A stretch of 64,000 bases of DNA, taken from Cytobacillus gottheilii. Its GTDB lineage: Bacteria > Bacillota > Bacilli > Bacillales > Cytobacillaceae. Position 1 is the first letter of the stretch; each line of letters starts with the position of its first letter. A program made the translations under genes and the position numbers. The stretch covers positions 1,981,144 through 2,045,143 of the forward strand of contig NZ_LT800494.1 in the NCBI RefSeq assembly GCF_900166665.1, in the 5' to 3' direction. Under the pieces are notes generated by a model. It worked only from the letters and a program-made list of their open reading frames with translations. It did no database searches and was not told the DNA's origin. This document shows, one piece after another, positions 8,999-16,903 of the stretch.

Positions 8999-10123
8999 TT
9001 GAAGATAAAAGCGATTGAACCAACACCGAGTCCGAATACAATGAAAGTCATACTTCATGAAGAACTGCCAATGGGTAAAAGCCATAATTACAAAAAGGAT
9101 CATAGTGAAGGTGCTCCCCATGTGATTAAGCAAATCCTGGAGATACAGGGAATCAAAGGGGTATATCATGTTGCTGACTTTTTAGCAGTTGAACGAAATG
9201 CGAAGTTTGACTGGCAGGAGCTTCTTCAGCAGGTTAGAGCGTGTTTTGGAGAAGAAACAGAAGCAAATCAAAATGAGCAGCGTATCGATGAGCATTACGG
9301 TGAGATCAACGCATTAGTGCAAGTTTATAAAGGCATTCCAATGCAAGTGAAATTAACAAATGGGACAGAAGAAAAGAGATATGGTTTGCCAGAAGCATTT
9401 GTTCAGGCTGTTGGACAAGCACAAAGTCCAGATGATAATGTTGTAGTAGTACGGAAGTGGAAAGAGTTAGGCGTTAGATATGGTGAATTGGACGCAATTG
9501 GAAAAGAAGTAGTAGAAGAGCTTTTAGCCGCTTATCCTCAGAAAAGATTAGATGTACTAGTGGAAATCGCCAATAATCCTGAACAGCAGGAACAGCTAAA
9601 GCAGAAGGAAAAAGGCAAGGTTACACTGGAGGATTTAAATGATTCAGATTGGCGTGTACGCTATCAAAAGCTGGAGCAAATGGACGATCCTGAATTAAAT
9701 GACTTGCCTGTACTTGAAAAGGCATTAACAGACGAAAAAGCATCTATCCGCAGATTGGCAACCGTATATTTGGGCATGATTGAAGATCAGCAGGTACTTC
9801 CTCTTCTATATAAAGCCTTAAACGATAAAACGGTTACGGTCAGAAGAACAGCAGGAGATTGTCTCTCCGATTTAGGGTTTGAAGAAGCAGCAACTGCTAT
9901 GATAGAAGCGTTAAAAGACAGCAGCAAACTTGTCCGCTGGCGTGCCGCTATGTTTTTATATGAAGTAGGCGATGAACAAGCGCTGCCGGCTTTGAAGGAT
10001 GCAGAAAACGACCCTGAATTTGAAGTGAGTCTGCAGATCAAGCTGGCCATTGAGAGAATCGAAATGGGCGAAGAAGCTAAAGGGTCTGTTTGGAAGCAGA
10101 TGACAGAGTCAAGAAAATCTTAA
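8999..10123 (+). CDS. ypgR: Conserved virulence factor C-like HEAT-repeat protein
   Basis: The 374-residue protein begins KIKAIEPTPSPNTMK, the N-terminal scaffold (NifU-N-like) segment of CvfC/YpgR proteins. Residues about 200-365 are HEAT-like helical repeats, visible as WRVRYQKLEQM, ASIRRLATVYLG, VTVRRTAGDCL and KLVRWRAAMFLYEVGD. In Staphylococcus aureus cvfC affects virulence; the molecular role is unknown. The start is TTG 8999 behind aaagggtgat. Together with ypgQ upstream and brxA downstream it forms a block with the same neighbours in B. subtilis. Confidence 0.85.
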   Translation: MKIKAIEPTPSPNTMKVILHEELPMGKSHNYKKDHSEGAPHVIKQILEIQGIKGVYHVADFLAVERNAKFDWQELLQQVRACFGEETEANQNEQRIDEHYGEINALVQVYKGIPMQVKLTNGTEEKRYGLPEAFVQAVGQAQSPDDNVVVVRKWKELGVRYGELDAIGKEVVEELLAAYPQKRLDVLVEIANNPEQQEQLKQKEKGKVTLEDLNDSDWRVRYQKLEQMDDPELNDLPVLEKALTDEKASIRRLATVYLGMIEDQQVLPLLYKALNDKTVTVRRTAGDCLSDLGFEEAATAMIEALKDSSKLVRWRAAMFLYEVGDEQALPALKDAENDPEFEVSLQIKLAIERIEMGEEAKGSVWKQMTESRKS

Positions 10124-10227
10124 AACAAGATCTTAAGAAGCATTGTCTGGTCTCATTCACCAAATTTCACATTAAATTGATTATATAGTAAAATGAATTG
10201 CAATTCTAAGAAGGAGGCATTACAAAT

Positions 10228-10662
10228 ATGTCAATGGCCTATGAAGAATATATGAAGCAAATGGTAAAACCGATGCGTGAAGAATTAGTCAGAGCAGGAT
10301 TTGAAGAACTGTCAACGGCAGAAGATGTCAATGAATTTATGAGTCAAACTAATGAATCAGCATTAGTAGTTGTGAATTCTGTATGCGGATGTGCAGCAGG
10401 GCTTGCAAGACCAGCTGCTACGCAAGCAGTTATGAACGCAGAAAAAAAACCAGATCGTTTAGTGACTGTATTTGCTGGACAGGATAAAGAAGCTACAGCT
10501 CAAATGAGAGAATTTTTTGGTGAGATTCCACCATCGTCTCCATCAATGGCATTGATCAAAGGCGGAGAAGTAGTTCATTTTATTCACCGTCATGATATTG
10601 AAGACCATGCAATGGAAACCATTATGGAAAATCTCCTAACTGCATTTGAAGCAAAACTGTAA
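10228..10662 (+). CDS. brxA: Bacilliredoxin BrxA (YphP/YqiW family)
   Basis: The 144-residue protein carries the family CGC motif in VVVNSVCGCAAGLARPA (about residues 48-64). Bacilliredoxins remove bacillithiol from S-bacillithiolated proteins, using the first Cys of CGC as nucleophile. The length and the start MSMAYEEYM match the YphP/BrxA subgroup, and the position next to ypgR supports BrxA rather than BrxB. ATG 10228 follows gaaggaggc. It has its own terminator and so appears to be a single-gene unit. Confidence 0.93.
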   Translation: MSMAYEEYMKQMVKPMREELVRAGFEELSTAEDVNEFMSQTNESALVVVNSVCGCAAGLARPAATQAVMNAEKKPDRLVTVFAGQDKEATAQMREFFGEIPPSSPSMALIKGGEVVHFIHRHDIEDHAMETIMENLLTAFEAKL

Positions 10663-10670
10663 ACGTATTG

Positions 10671-10702
10671 AAAAAGGATGTCCCTTGATGACATCCTTTT
10701 TC
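10671..10702 (+). terminator. Rho-independent terminator after brxA
   Basis: The stem aaaaggatgtc / gacatcctttt runs into a T-rich tail. Confidence 0.85.
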
Positions 10703-10730
10703 TCTTACTATAACAAGTAGGTGAAGAATT

Positions 10731-11519
10731 TTGTTGGTAACAACTTGCGGAAGACCAAATGAAAAGAATATCCATCATGCTAAGCAAACAGCAGAAGAGT
10801 TGGGGGTTCAATTTGTTCCCAGAAGAAAAAGATCAATTCTGAGGATACAAGAACAGGAAAATAGTGATTGTATTGTAGTGGGGAAAGAGAGACTGGAATT
10901 ATACCGTCAAGCAGATCCAGAACCGTTCTTTTTCCATCCTAACTCAGCCATGTTCAGAATGAAAAGAATTCTTAGAGATGAACATGACCCATTTCTGCAT
11001 GCTTGTAATCTGTCGGAAGGAAACTCATTTTTAGATTGTACCTTGGGATTAGCAGGTGACAGCATTATGGCAAGCTATGCGGTTGGTTCATCTGGTGAAG
11101 TGATGGGGATTGAGGGGAACCCTTATCTGGCTTACATTGTGAGAAATGGGTTATTAACCTGGCGATCAGGTGTTGCCGAGATGGATGACGCGATGAAAAG
11201 AATAACTGTAAAGCAGGGATATGCTTTACATATTTTGCGAACTCTCCCTGATAACCGCTACGATTGTGTATATTTTGATCCCATGTTTGAGGAAAGTATT
11301 GATGCTTCAGAAGGCATTAAGACTTTAAAGAATTTTGCTGTCTACGAACCGTTTACAGAAGAGCTCATAAATGAAGCACTAAGAGTTGCAAAACAGCGTG
11401 TGGTTTTAAAGGATCATTTTCGAAGCGAGAAATTTCTAAAATTCGACTTTGAAGTAATAAAAAGAAATAGTGCAAAATTTCATTATGGAATCAAAATAAA
11501 AAAAGGTATATACAAATAA
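10731..11519 (+). CDS. RsmJ-like class I SAM-dependent methyltransferase
   Basis: The 262-residue protein has a Rossmann methyltransferase core: the SAM-binding loop FLDCTLGLAGDS near residue 101, the acidic strand end GIEGNPYLAY near 126 and the motif-IV-like YFDPMFEES near 182. The DxTxGxxxDS and DPMF motifs resemble the RsmJ/DUF548 family, which in E. coli methylates N2 of a guanine in 16S rRNA. I believe it corresponds to B. subtilis YpiP but do not assign the symbol. The start is TTG 10731 (or TTG 10734) after gtaggtgaag. Its target here is an inference. Confidence 0.8.
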   Translation: MLVTTCGRPNEKNIHHAKQTAEELGVQFVPRRKRSILRIQEQENSDCIVVGKERLELYRQADPEPFFFHPNSAMFRMKRILRDEHDPFLHACNLSEGNSFLDCTLGLAGDSIMASYAVGSSGEVMGIEGNPYLAYIVRNGLLTWRSGVAEMDDAMKRITVKQGYALHILRTLPDNRYDCVYFDPMFEESIDASEGIKTLKNFAVYEPFTEELINEALRVAKQRVVLKDHFRSEKFLKFDFEVIKRNSAKFHYGIKIKKGIYK

Positions 11520-11520
11520 A

Positions 11521-11559
11521 GGATTGTCTCGGGAGTGTTTTCCGAGAACAATCCTTTTT
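11521..11559 (+). terminator. Rho-independent terminator
   Basis: The stem ggattgt-tcgg / ccga-acaatcc is followed by TTTTT. Confidence 0.8.
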
Positions 11560-11608
11560 CACTTAAAAATGTAGGATAATTGCAGCAGCCCATTTTTGAG
11601 TCCATGTA

Positions 11609-11686
11609 TTAATCCGCGATCGCAAGGTAAATAAAATAAGCAATCATAATAAAAGTAACACCAATAAGCACAACAGACATATCCAT
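11609..11686 (-). CDS. 25-residue single-pass membrane microprotein
   Basis: On the minus strand an ATG lies 2 nt after a strong AAGGAGGGCTAC ribosome site, and an in-frame ATG two codons later has ideal spacing. The peptide MDMSVVLIGVTFIMIAYFIYLAIAD is one hydrophobic helix with an acidic end on each side. It lies alone between the methyltransferase terminator and the divergent aminotransferase. Small hydrophobic proteins of this size are common in Bacillus but I do not recognise this one. The rest of the 11560-11916 gap is AT-rich promoter-like DNA. Confidence 0.55.
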   Translation of the reverse strand: MDMSVVLIGVTFIMIAYFIYLAIAD

Positions 11687-11916
11687 ATGTAGCCCTCCTT
11701 TTCACTTTCCGTTTTGTTCATTCATTATTCCCTTCATAGTATGGCTATAATCATTTTTATTAATGAAATTTTAAAATTATCGCAAATTTAGAATGTTTTT
11801 TTAATCTATAACCCCTATTATTATGATAAAATAGTATAAATTATATTTGAATTGAAAATAGAGATACATAGAAAAGGAAGTTCCAGTTTATAGATTTGAT
11901 GTTAGTGAGGAACAGA

Positions 11917-13095
11917 ATGATGAATATAAATAAATCACAGCGTATGAACTATTTTCAGCAAAGCATATTCTCAGAACTTTTAAAACGTAAAAATTCAAAA
12001 CTTTCTGAAGGTGTGGATATGATCGATCTTAGCATAGGCAGCCCTGATACCCCACCACCTTTATTTGTCACTCGTATGATTTCCGATTTAGCAAACGATC
12101 CGATGATGTATCAATATACTCTAAAAGGAACGGTTGAATTCCACAAGGTAGTAACAGAGAATTACCTTGTGAATTATGGTGTGCGAATGAATGAAGATAC
12201 GCAAGTTGCTTTGCTAATGGGATCACAGGATGGTCTTGTACACTTACCCCTTGTTCTTTGTGACCCAGGAGATTATGTGCTTGTGCCTGATCCAGGTTAC
12301 ACAGCCTATGAAGCTGGCTGTAATTTAGCTGGGGCCATAAAATATCCAATGCCATTAAAAAAGGAAAATGGCTTCTTGCCCGATCTATCATTAGTGCCGG
12401 AAGATGTATGTCAAAAGGCCAAATTAATGATCATTAGTTATCCTGGCAACCCGGTCCCTGTGATGGCGACCGAAGGGTTTTTTAAAGAAGCTATAGCATT
12501 TGCAAAGAAATATGACATTGTTCTGCTTCATGATTTTGCTTATTCTGAGCTGTATTTTGAAAAAAAACCGATAAGTTTACTATCGGTTGAAGGCGGTATG
12601 GAAGTAGGAATTGAAATGAACTCACTTTCTAAAAGCTTCAGTATGGCAGGCTGCCGTGTTGCCTATGCAGCTGGAAATGAGCAAGTAATTGGCCTGCTCA
12701 GCAGTTTAAAATCAAATCTGGATTATGGCGTTTTTCATCCATTCCAAATGGCCGCTGCTAAGGCACTTCTCGATCATTCTGACTTTTTAAAGGACATGAG
12801 AAGCAGCCTGCGCAATAGAAGGGATCTTCTATTATCCAGCTTTGCTGATATTGGCTGGCATATAGACCCTCCGGAAGGTTCCATGTTTATCTGGGCTGAA
12901 ATTCCAAAGGGGAATACATCTCTTGAATTTGCCTTTGAACTGCTTGAACGGGCACATGTTGTTGTAACACCTGGTAGTGCGTTCGGTGAGCATGGAGAAG
13001 GGTATGTCAGAATTGCAATGGTGCAGCCAGAAAACGTTCTAATAAAAGCGGTTCAGCAAATTAAAAACAGCGGAATACTTTCAGTAAAAGCTTAG
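11917..13095 (+). CDS. Class I/II (fold type I) PLP-dependent aminotransferase
   Basis: The 392-residue protein starts near IDLSIGSPDTPPP, the typical N-terminal substrate loop. It has the PGNPVP segment near 178, where the Asn contacts the PLP ring oxygen. The Schiff-base Lys lies in NSLSKSFSMAGCR at about residue 238, and the carboxylate-binding Arg in GYVRIAM near 370. The overall pattern resembles proteins annotated as LL-diaminopimelate aminotransferase, but Bacillus normally makes lysine by an acetylated pathway, so the substrate is uncertain. ATG 11917 or 11920 follows gtgagg; the upstream frame is not needed. It ends 12 bp before ypjP. Confidence 0.8.
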   Translation: MMNINKSQRMNYFQQSIFSELLKRKNSKLSEGVDMIDLSIGSPDTPPPLFVTRMISDLANDPMMYQYTLKGTVEFHKVVTENYLVNYGVRMNEDTQVALLMGSQDGLVHLPLVLCDPGDYVLVPDPGYTAYEAGCNLAGAIKYPMPLKKENGFLPDLSLVPEDVCQKAKLMIISYPGNPVPVMATEGFFKEAIAFAKKYDIVLLHDFAYSELYFEKKPISLLSVEGGMEVGIEMNSLSKSFSMAGCRVAYAAGNEQVIGLLSSLKSNLDYGVFHPFQMAAAKALLDHSDFLKDMRSSLRNRRDLLLSSFADIGWHIDPPEGSMFIWAEIPKGNTSLEFAFELLERAHVVVTPGSAFGEHGEGYVRIAMVQPENVLIKAVQQIKNSGILSVKA

Positions 13096-13107
13096 GGGGA
13101 TTCAAGC

Positions 13108-13707
13108 ATGTCAAAATGGCTTCGTAATTCATTTATCATTCTTGTTACTCTTTTTACATTTGGGGTCGTTACTCCTGCACAAGCCGCGTTGCTATATGAT
13201 AATTCATATCAGGATCGTACTGCTAAAAAGGATCACATCGAATTTCTTCATAGTGATGAGACGTATACACAGGATGAAAATGAGATCCCTTTGGCAGATG
13301 GAAAGGAGGATTTTATAAAGCAAATGGTTAAAGAAGCTGAATTACATTCGTATGAAAAATTCGGAACAAAAATTAAACCTGTGATTGAGGATGAATTTAA
13401 TGTTTGTATTTTGCCGAATATTGAAGCAGCTATAGCTGAAATTGCTGAGCACTATCCAAAAGATAGTTTGAAAAAATTAACTATTTCTGAATCTCCAACT
13501 GGCGGCAGTTCTGAAAAGATTTTTCATATTTTTAATGAAGAAACAAAGGAGGACATAATCCGTTTTCATGTCAGAAGAGATCATCCCCCACAGCAGGGAT
13601 ATTGGTTTAATTTTCATTATCATACGTATCATGATGGTTTTCAAAAGCATCATGAATTAGGAGCCATCTATTGGGATAAAAATACACCCCCAAAGTGGAT
13701 GAGTTAA
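13108..13707 (+). CDS. ypjP: YpjP family secreted protein
   Basis: The 199-residue protein starts MSKWLRNSFIILVTLFTFG and has a signal peptide likely cut after TPAQA (about residue 26). The mature part is rich in His and aromatic residues near the C-terminus (YWFNFHYHTYHDGFQKHHE). This matches the YpjP family of Bacillus; the function is unknown. In B. subtilis ypjP lies directly in front of the thymidylate synthase gene. Here about 11.5 kb, mostly the Ter island, separates them. The ATG follows a run of five G at good spacing. Confidence 0.85.
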   Translation: MSKWLRNSFIILVTLFTFGVVTPAQAALLYDNSYQDRTAKKDHIEFLHSDETYTQDENEIPLADGKEDFIKQMVKEAELHSYEKFGTKIKPVIEDEFNVCILPNIEAAIAEIAEHYPKDSLKKLTISESPTGGSSEKIFHIFNEETKEDIIRFHVRRDHPPQQGYWFNFHYHTYHDGFQKHHELGAIYWDKNTPPKWMS

Positions 13708-13751
13708 AAATTGAAAAAAAACCTAATTTATGAAAAAATATAGAGGGGTTT

Positions 13752-13780
13752 TGAAACTATCATTGTACGTTGTACGTATG
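13752..13780 (+). promoter_or_regulatory. ECF sigma-W-type promoter upstream of terD
   Basis: TGAAAC (13752-13757), a 17-nt spacer and CGTATG (13775-13780) match the sigma-W consensus TGAAAC-N16/17-CGTA. It lies 36 bp before the terD start. In B. subtilis the related yceCDEFGHI genes belong to the sigma-W/sigma-M/sigma-B regulons. Confidence 0.75.
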
Positions 13781-13815
13781 AAATGAGAAAACAAAAAAAT
13801 GGAGGTTTAACTAAT

Positions 13816-14397
13816 ATGGCTGTTAGCTTATCAAAAGGGCAAAAGGTAGATTTAACAAAAAACAATCCTGGTTTATCTAAAGTGATTGTTGGATTAGGAT
13901 GGGATGTTAATAAATACGATGGAGGTCATGACTTTGACCTTGATTCATCGGTATTTTTATTAGCTGACAACGGCAAGGTAGCTTCTGATAGCGATTTTGT
14001 TTTTTACAACAATACAACTGGCGGAAACGGATCCGTTATACATACAGGAGACAACCGTACTGGTGAAGGTGATGGAGACGATGAGCAAGTAAAAGTAGAT
14101 TTATCGGCTGTTCCGCAAAATGTCTCAAAAATTTCATTTACCATCACAATTCACGATGGCGAATCTAGAAACCAAAATTTCGGACAGGTATCAAATTCAT
14201 ATGTCCGCATCGTAAGTGAAGATTTAGGCGAAGAGCTAATTCGTTATGACTTAGGAGAAGACTTCTCTATTGAAACAGCAGTTGTTGTAGGTGAATTATA
14301 CCGCCATAATGGCGAATGGAAGTTCAGTGCAAACGGCAGCGGGTATCAAGGCGGTTTAGCTGCATTGGCAAAAGATTTCGGTTTACAGATTGGATAA
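13816..14397 (+). CDS. TerD family calcium-binding stress protein
   Basis: The 193-residue protein starts [15 protein letters not shown] and shows the TerD landmarks: GLGWD near 27, [11 protein letters not shown] near 40 and the acidic [11 protein letters not shown] segment near 90. TerD proteins bind Ca2+ through conserved Asp residues; this is established for the family. It corresponds in size to B. subtilis YceD/YceE, but I cannot choose between them. ATG 13816 follows tggagg; the frame upstream is an artefact. A hairpin at 14421 separates it from terC and may allow partial readthrough. Confidence 0.92.
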   Translation: MAVSLSKGQKVDLTKNNPGLSKVIVGLGWDVNKYDGGHDFDLDSSVFLLADNGKVASDSDFVFYNNTTGGNGSVIHTGDNRTGEGDGDDEQVKVDLSAVPQNVSKISFTITIHDGESRNQNFGQVSNSYVRIVSEDLGEELIRYDLGEDFSIETAVVVGELYRHNGEWKFSANGSGYQGGLAALAKDFGLQIG

Positions 14398-14420
14398 AAG
14401 AAATTAAGATAAAAAAAGGA

Positions 14421-14447
14421 AAAGGCTCGGCATAGCCCGAGCCTTTC
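14421..14447 (+). terminator. Terminator or attenuating hairpin between terD and terC
   Basis: The GC-rich stem aaaggctcggg-type (ggctcgg / cccgagcc) with a short loop is followed by only three T, so termination may be partial. Confidence 0.6.
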
Positions 14448-14490
14448 TAATGAGTTATTCATCATTAACATTCAGGGGGAAATGAAATTA

Positions 14491-15267
14491 ATGGAAATTA
14501 TCGATGGGATTTTACATACCTATTCCCAATTATTCAATTGGAGCATGTGGGTAGAAGCGTTATCACAACCAGAAAACTGGTTATTAATTGGTACATTGGT
14601 TATTCTAGAAGGTCTCCTTTCAGCTGATAATGCTCTTGTGCTAGCTGTTATGGTTAAACATCTACCAGGTGAACAGCGTAGAAAAGCATTATTTTATGGT
14701 CTTCTTGGAGCATACTTTTTCCGTTTTCTTGCGATTGGTGTAGGGGTATTCCTTATTGAGTTCTGGTGGATTAAGGTTCTTGGTGCAGCTTATCTTGCAT
14801 GGCTAGCAATTAAGTATTTTATAGATAAGAAGAAAGCACAAGAAGCTGGGGACGACGAAGCACTTGAAGGCATTAACCAGCGTGGACTTTTAATTCGATT
14901 ATTTGGTACTTTCTGGGGTACAGTTATCTCCGTTGAGTTAATGGATATTGCATTCTCAATTGATAGTATTCTAGCAGCTCTTGGTGTGAGTCAAGAGATT
15001 TGGGTATTACTACTCGGCGGTATGCTTGGGATCATTATGATGCGTGGAGTTGCAGGAGTATTCCTGAAACTGATTGATGCAGTTCCTGAGGTTGAAACAA
15101 GTGCATATGTATTGATCTTGCTCATTTCAGCGAAAATGCTTTTAAGTGCAGCTGGTGTTCATATTGATCATATTTACTTCTTTATGGTTCTTGTTTTAGT
15201 ATTTGCCATTACATTTGTTATTCACTTTAGAAATAAGAAAAAAGAAGCAGCTAAAGAAGGTTTATAA
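14491..15267 (+). CDS. yceF: TerC family integral membrane protein (YceF/MeeF type)
   Basis: The 258-residue protein has about seven hydrophobic helices. It contains the two TerC signature blocks, EGLLSADNALVLA near residue 38 and VELMDIAFSIDSILAA near 145, whose acidic residues are in the membrane. Recent work on B. subtilis TerC proteins (YceF, renamed MeeF, and YkoY/MeeY) links them to Mn2+ export that loads metal onto secreted proteins. I prefer ATG 14491, which lies 11 nt after GGGGG; ATG 14482 is too close to it. It is probably transcribed from the sigma-W promoter at 13752 through the hairpin. Confidence 0.9.
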   Translation: MEIIDGILHTYSQLFNWSMWVEALSQPENWLLIGTLVILEGLLSADNALVLAVMVKHLPGEQRRKALFYGLLGAYFFRFLAIGVGVFLIEFWWIKVLGAAYLAWLAIKYFIDKKKAQEAGDDEALEGINQRGLLIRLFGTFWGTVISVELMDIAFSIDSILAALGVSQEIWVLLLGGMLGIIMMRGVAGVFLKLIDAVPEVETSAYVLILLISAKMLLSAAGVHIDHIYFFMVLVLVFAITFVIHFRNKKKEAAKEGL

Positions 15268-15280
15268 TCAACTAGAGTAT

Positions 15281-15318
15281 AAAAGGGATCAGACATTTGT
15301 CCGCTCCCTTTCTTTTTA
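15281..15318 (+). terminator. Rho-independent terminator after terC
   Basis: The imperfect stem aaagggatcagac / gtccgctcccttt is followed by a T-rich tail. It closes the terD-terC unit. Confidence 0.65.
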
Positions 15319-15400
15319 TCTATTTTTTGATGTCAAGCTGCTAATTTAATTGTGTAGAAGATTATTTGTTTAATAAAAATACAATGATTACCATTATTGA

Positions 15401-15671
15401 GCGCCTTCCACTTTTCAAAGTTGTCTAGTTCCAGGCGCTAGGGACTCGAGGTCTTAAGCCAATCCAGTCAAAAGGTCAAAGAACGACCTTCCGTCTGGCT
15501 CGTCTTATGCTTGTCGGGGCTGAGCAAGGCGCTTCCACTTTTCTGAGTTGTCTAGTTCCAGCGCCTAGCCCCTCGAGGTCATAAGCCAATCTGTCCATTA
15601 GGTTAAAGAACAACCTTTTGGCCAACTTGTCTTATGCTTGTCGGGGCTGAGCAAGGCGCTTCCACTTTTCT
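15401..15671 (+). repeat. Two tandem copies of a foldback repeat in front of the aldolase gene
   Basis: Two copies of about 130-145 bp, 15401-15545 and 15528-15671, share gcgccttccacttttc, tctagttccagcgcctag, ctcgaggtc-ataagccaat and cttatgcttgtcggggctga. Each copy folds back, because agcgcctagcccc pairs with cggggctgagcaaggcgct and aaggt-aacc / gaccttt forms an inner stem. Similar cggggctgagcaaggcgct repeats are widespread in Bacillus genomes. The second copy ends directly at the ribosome binding site of the aldolase gene. The 15319-15400 part of the gap shows nothing else. Confidence 0.85.
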
Positions 15672-15688
15672 ATAAGGGAGTTGAGTAT

Positions 15689-16903
15689 ATGCGGTTATTT
15701 TCTGATTTACACGATGAGGAGCTAGCTAAAATTTTTTATAAGCAGCCTGTCGATTTTAATAAGCGGTCCGATAAGGATCAGCTGGCATATGCTTTAGGTG
15801 CAACTCTTTATATGCCTGCTACAAGACCAAACATACATCAGGATTTGCTGTCTAAAAAGCATTCAGGTCTGACTTCAATGGTTATTTGTTTAGAAGATGC
15901 AATCGGTGATTGGGAAGTTGAAAGAGCCGAGCAACTTGTTGTTGAAGAACTATTAAGACTGCAGGAAGATATGAAAAAAGGGTTTATTCAAGAAGGTGAT
16001 CTGCCACTGCTTTTTATTCGTATACGGAGCTATGAACAGCTTCTTCGGCTTATCAATCAGGCTGAGCAAGCGCTCAGTTTGCTGACTGGTATCGTTATTC
16101 CGAAATTTAATCCGGTAAATGGAACAGAAATTATTAATGAAATTCAAATGCTTCATCAAAGAGAGAATTTTAAACTGTATGTCATGCCAATTCTTGAAAC
16201 TAGAGAAATCATTTATAAAGAGACCAGAATGGACGAGCTTCTTAAAATTAAAGCTGTTCTGGACGAGTTTGAAGAATATGTATTAAATGTCAGGATTGGG
16301 GCTACTGATTTTTGCGGTTTATTCGGGATCCGCCGAAATACAGATACAACTATATACGATATAGCGGTTATGAGAGACTGCATAACAGATATTTTGAACA
16401 TTTTTTCACGGTCAGATTCTCCATACTTAGTATCTGGACCTGTGTGGGAGCATTTTTCCTCAAAAGAACGCAGGCTCAAGCCACAATTAAGGCAAACACC
16501 ATTTCGCCAGCGTTATGGTCAAAAAGGATTAGAACTAAGAACAGATTTAATTGATCAGCAAATGGATGGATTGATAAGAGAGGTCTTAATGGATATATCC
16601 AATGGCATTATTGGAAAAACCATTATTCATCCTACACATATTAAAGCGGTCCAAGCACTAAATACCGTTTCCTGCGAAGAATATTTAGATGCCAAGATGA
16701 TCTTAGAACAGACAGATGGTCAAATAGGAGTTTTAAAAAGTTCATATAGCAACAAAATGAACGAAATAAAACCTCACTATTATTGGGCAGAGAAAACGAT
16801 TAAAAAATCACTAATATACGGGGTGCTGCATGAGGACTACACATACATCGACATTCTTGAGTCAACCATACACGCAAAACATTCTGAATCAGTTAAATAT
16901 TGA
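15689..16903 (+). CDS. HpcH/HpaI aldolase / citrate lyase beta-like protein of the Ter biosynthetic module
   Basis: The 404-residue protein resembles CitE-type aldolases: the MVICLEDAIGDWE acidic metal-binding segment near residue 72, LPLLFIRIRS near 105, VIPKFN near 140, VMPILETREII near 165 and IHPTHIKAVQ near 310. This enzyme class forms or cleaves C-C bonds with acyl-CoA or keto acids. Close relatives are known from Ter gene neighbourhoods with a predicted nucleoside-like product. ATG 15689 follows ataagggagttg; the 17 codons upstream belong to the repeat. The following gene overlaps it by 74 bp. Confidence 0.82.
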   Translation: MRLFSDLHDEELAKIFYKQPVDFNKRSDKDQLAYALGATLYMPATRPNIHQDLLSKKHSGLTSMVICLEDAIGDWEVERAEQLVVEELLRLQEDMKKGFIQEGDLPLLFIRIRSYEQLLRLINQAEQALSLLTGIVIPKFNPVNGTEIINEIQMLHQRENFKLYVMPILETREIIYKETRMDELLKIKAVLDEFEEYVLNVRIGATDFCGLFGIRRNTDTTIYDIAVMRDCITDILNIFSRSDSPYLVSGPVWEHFSSKERRLKPQLRQTPFRQRYGQKGLELRTDLIDQQMDGLIREVLMDISNGIIGKTIIHPTHIKAVQALNTVSCEEYLDAKMILEQTDGQIGVLKSSYSNKMNEIKPHYYWAEKTIKKSLIYGVLHEDYTYIDILESTIHAKHSESVKY

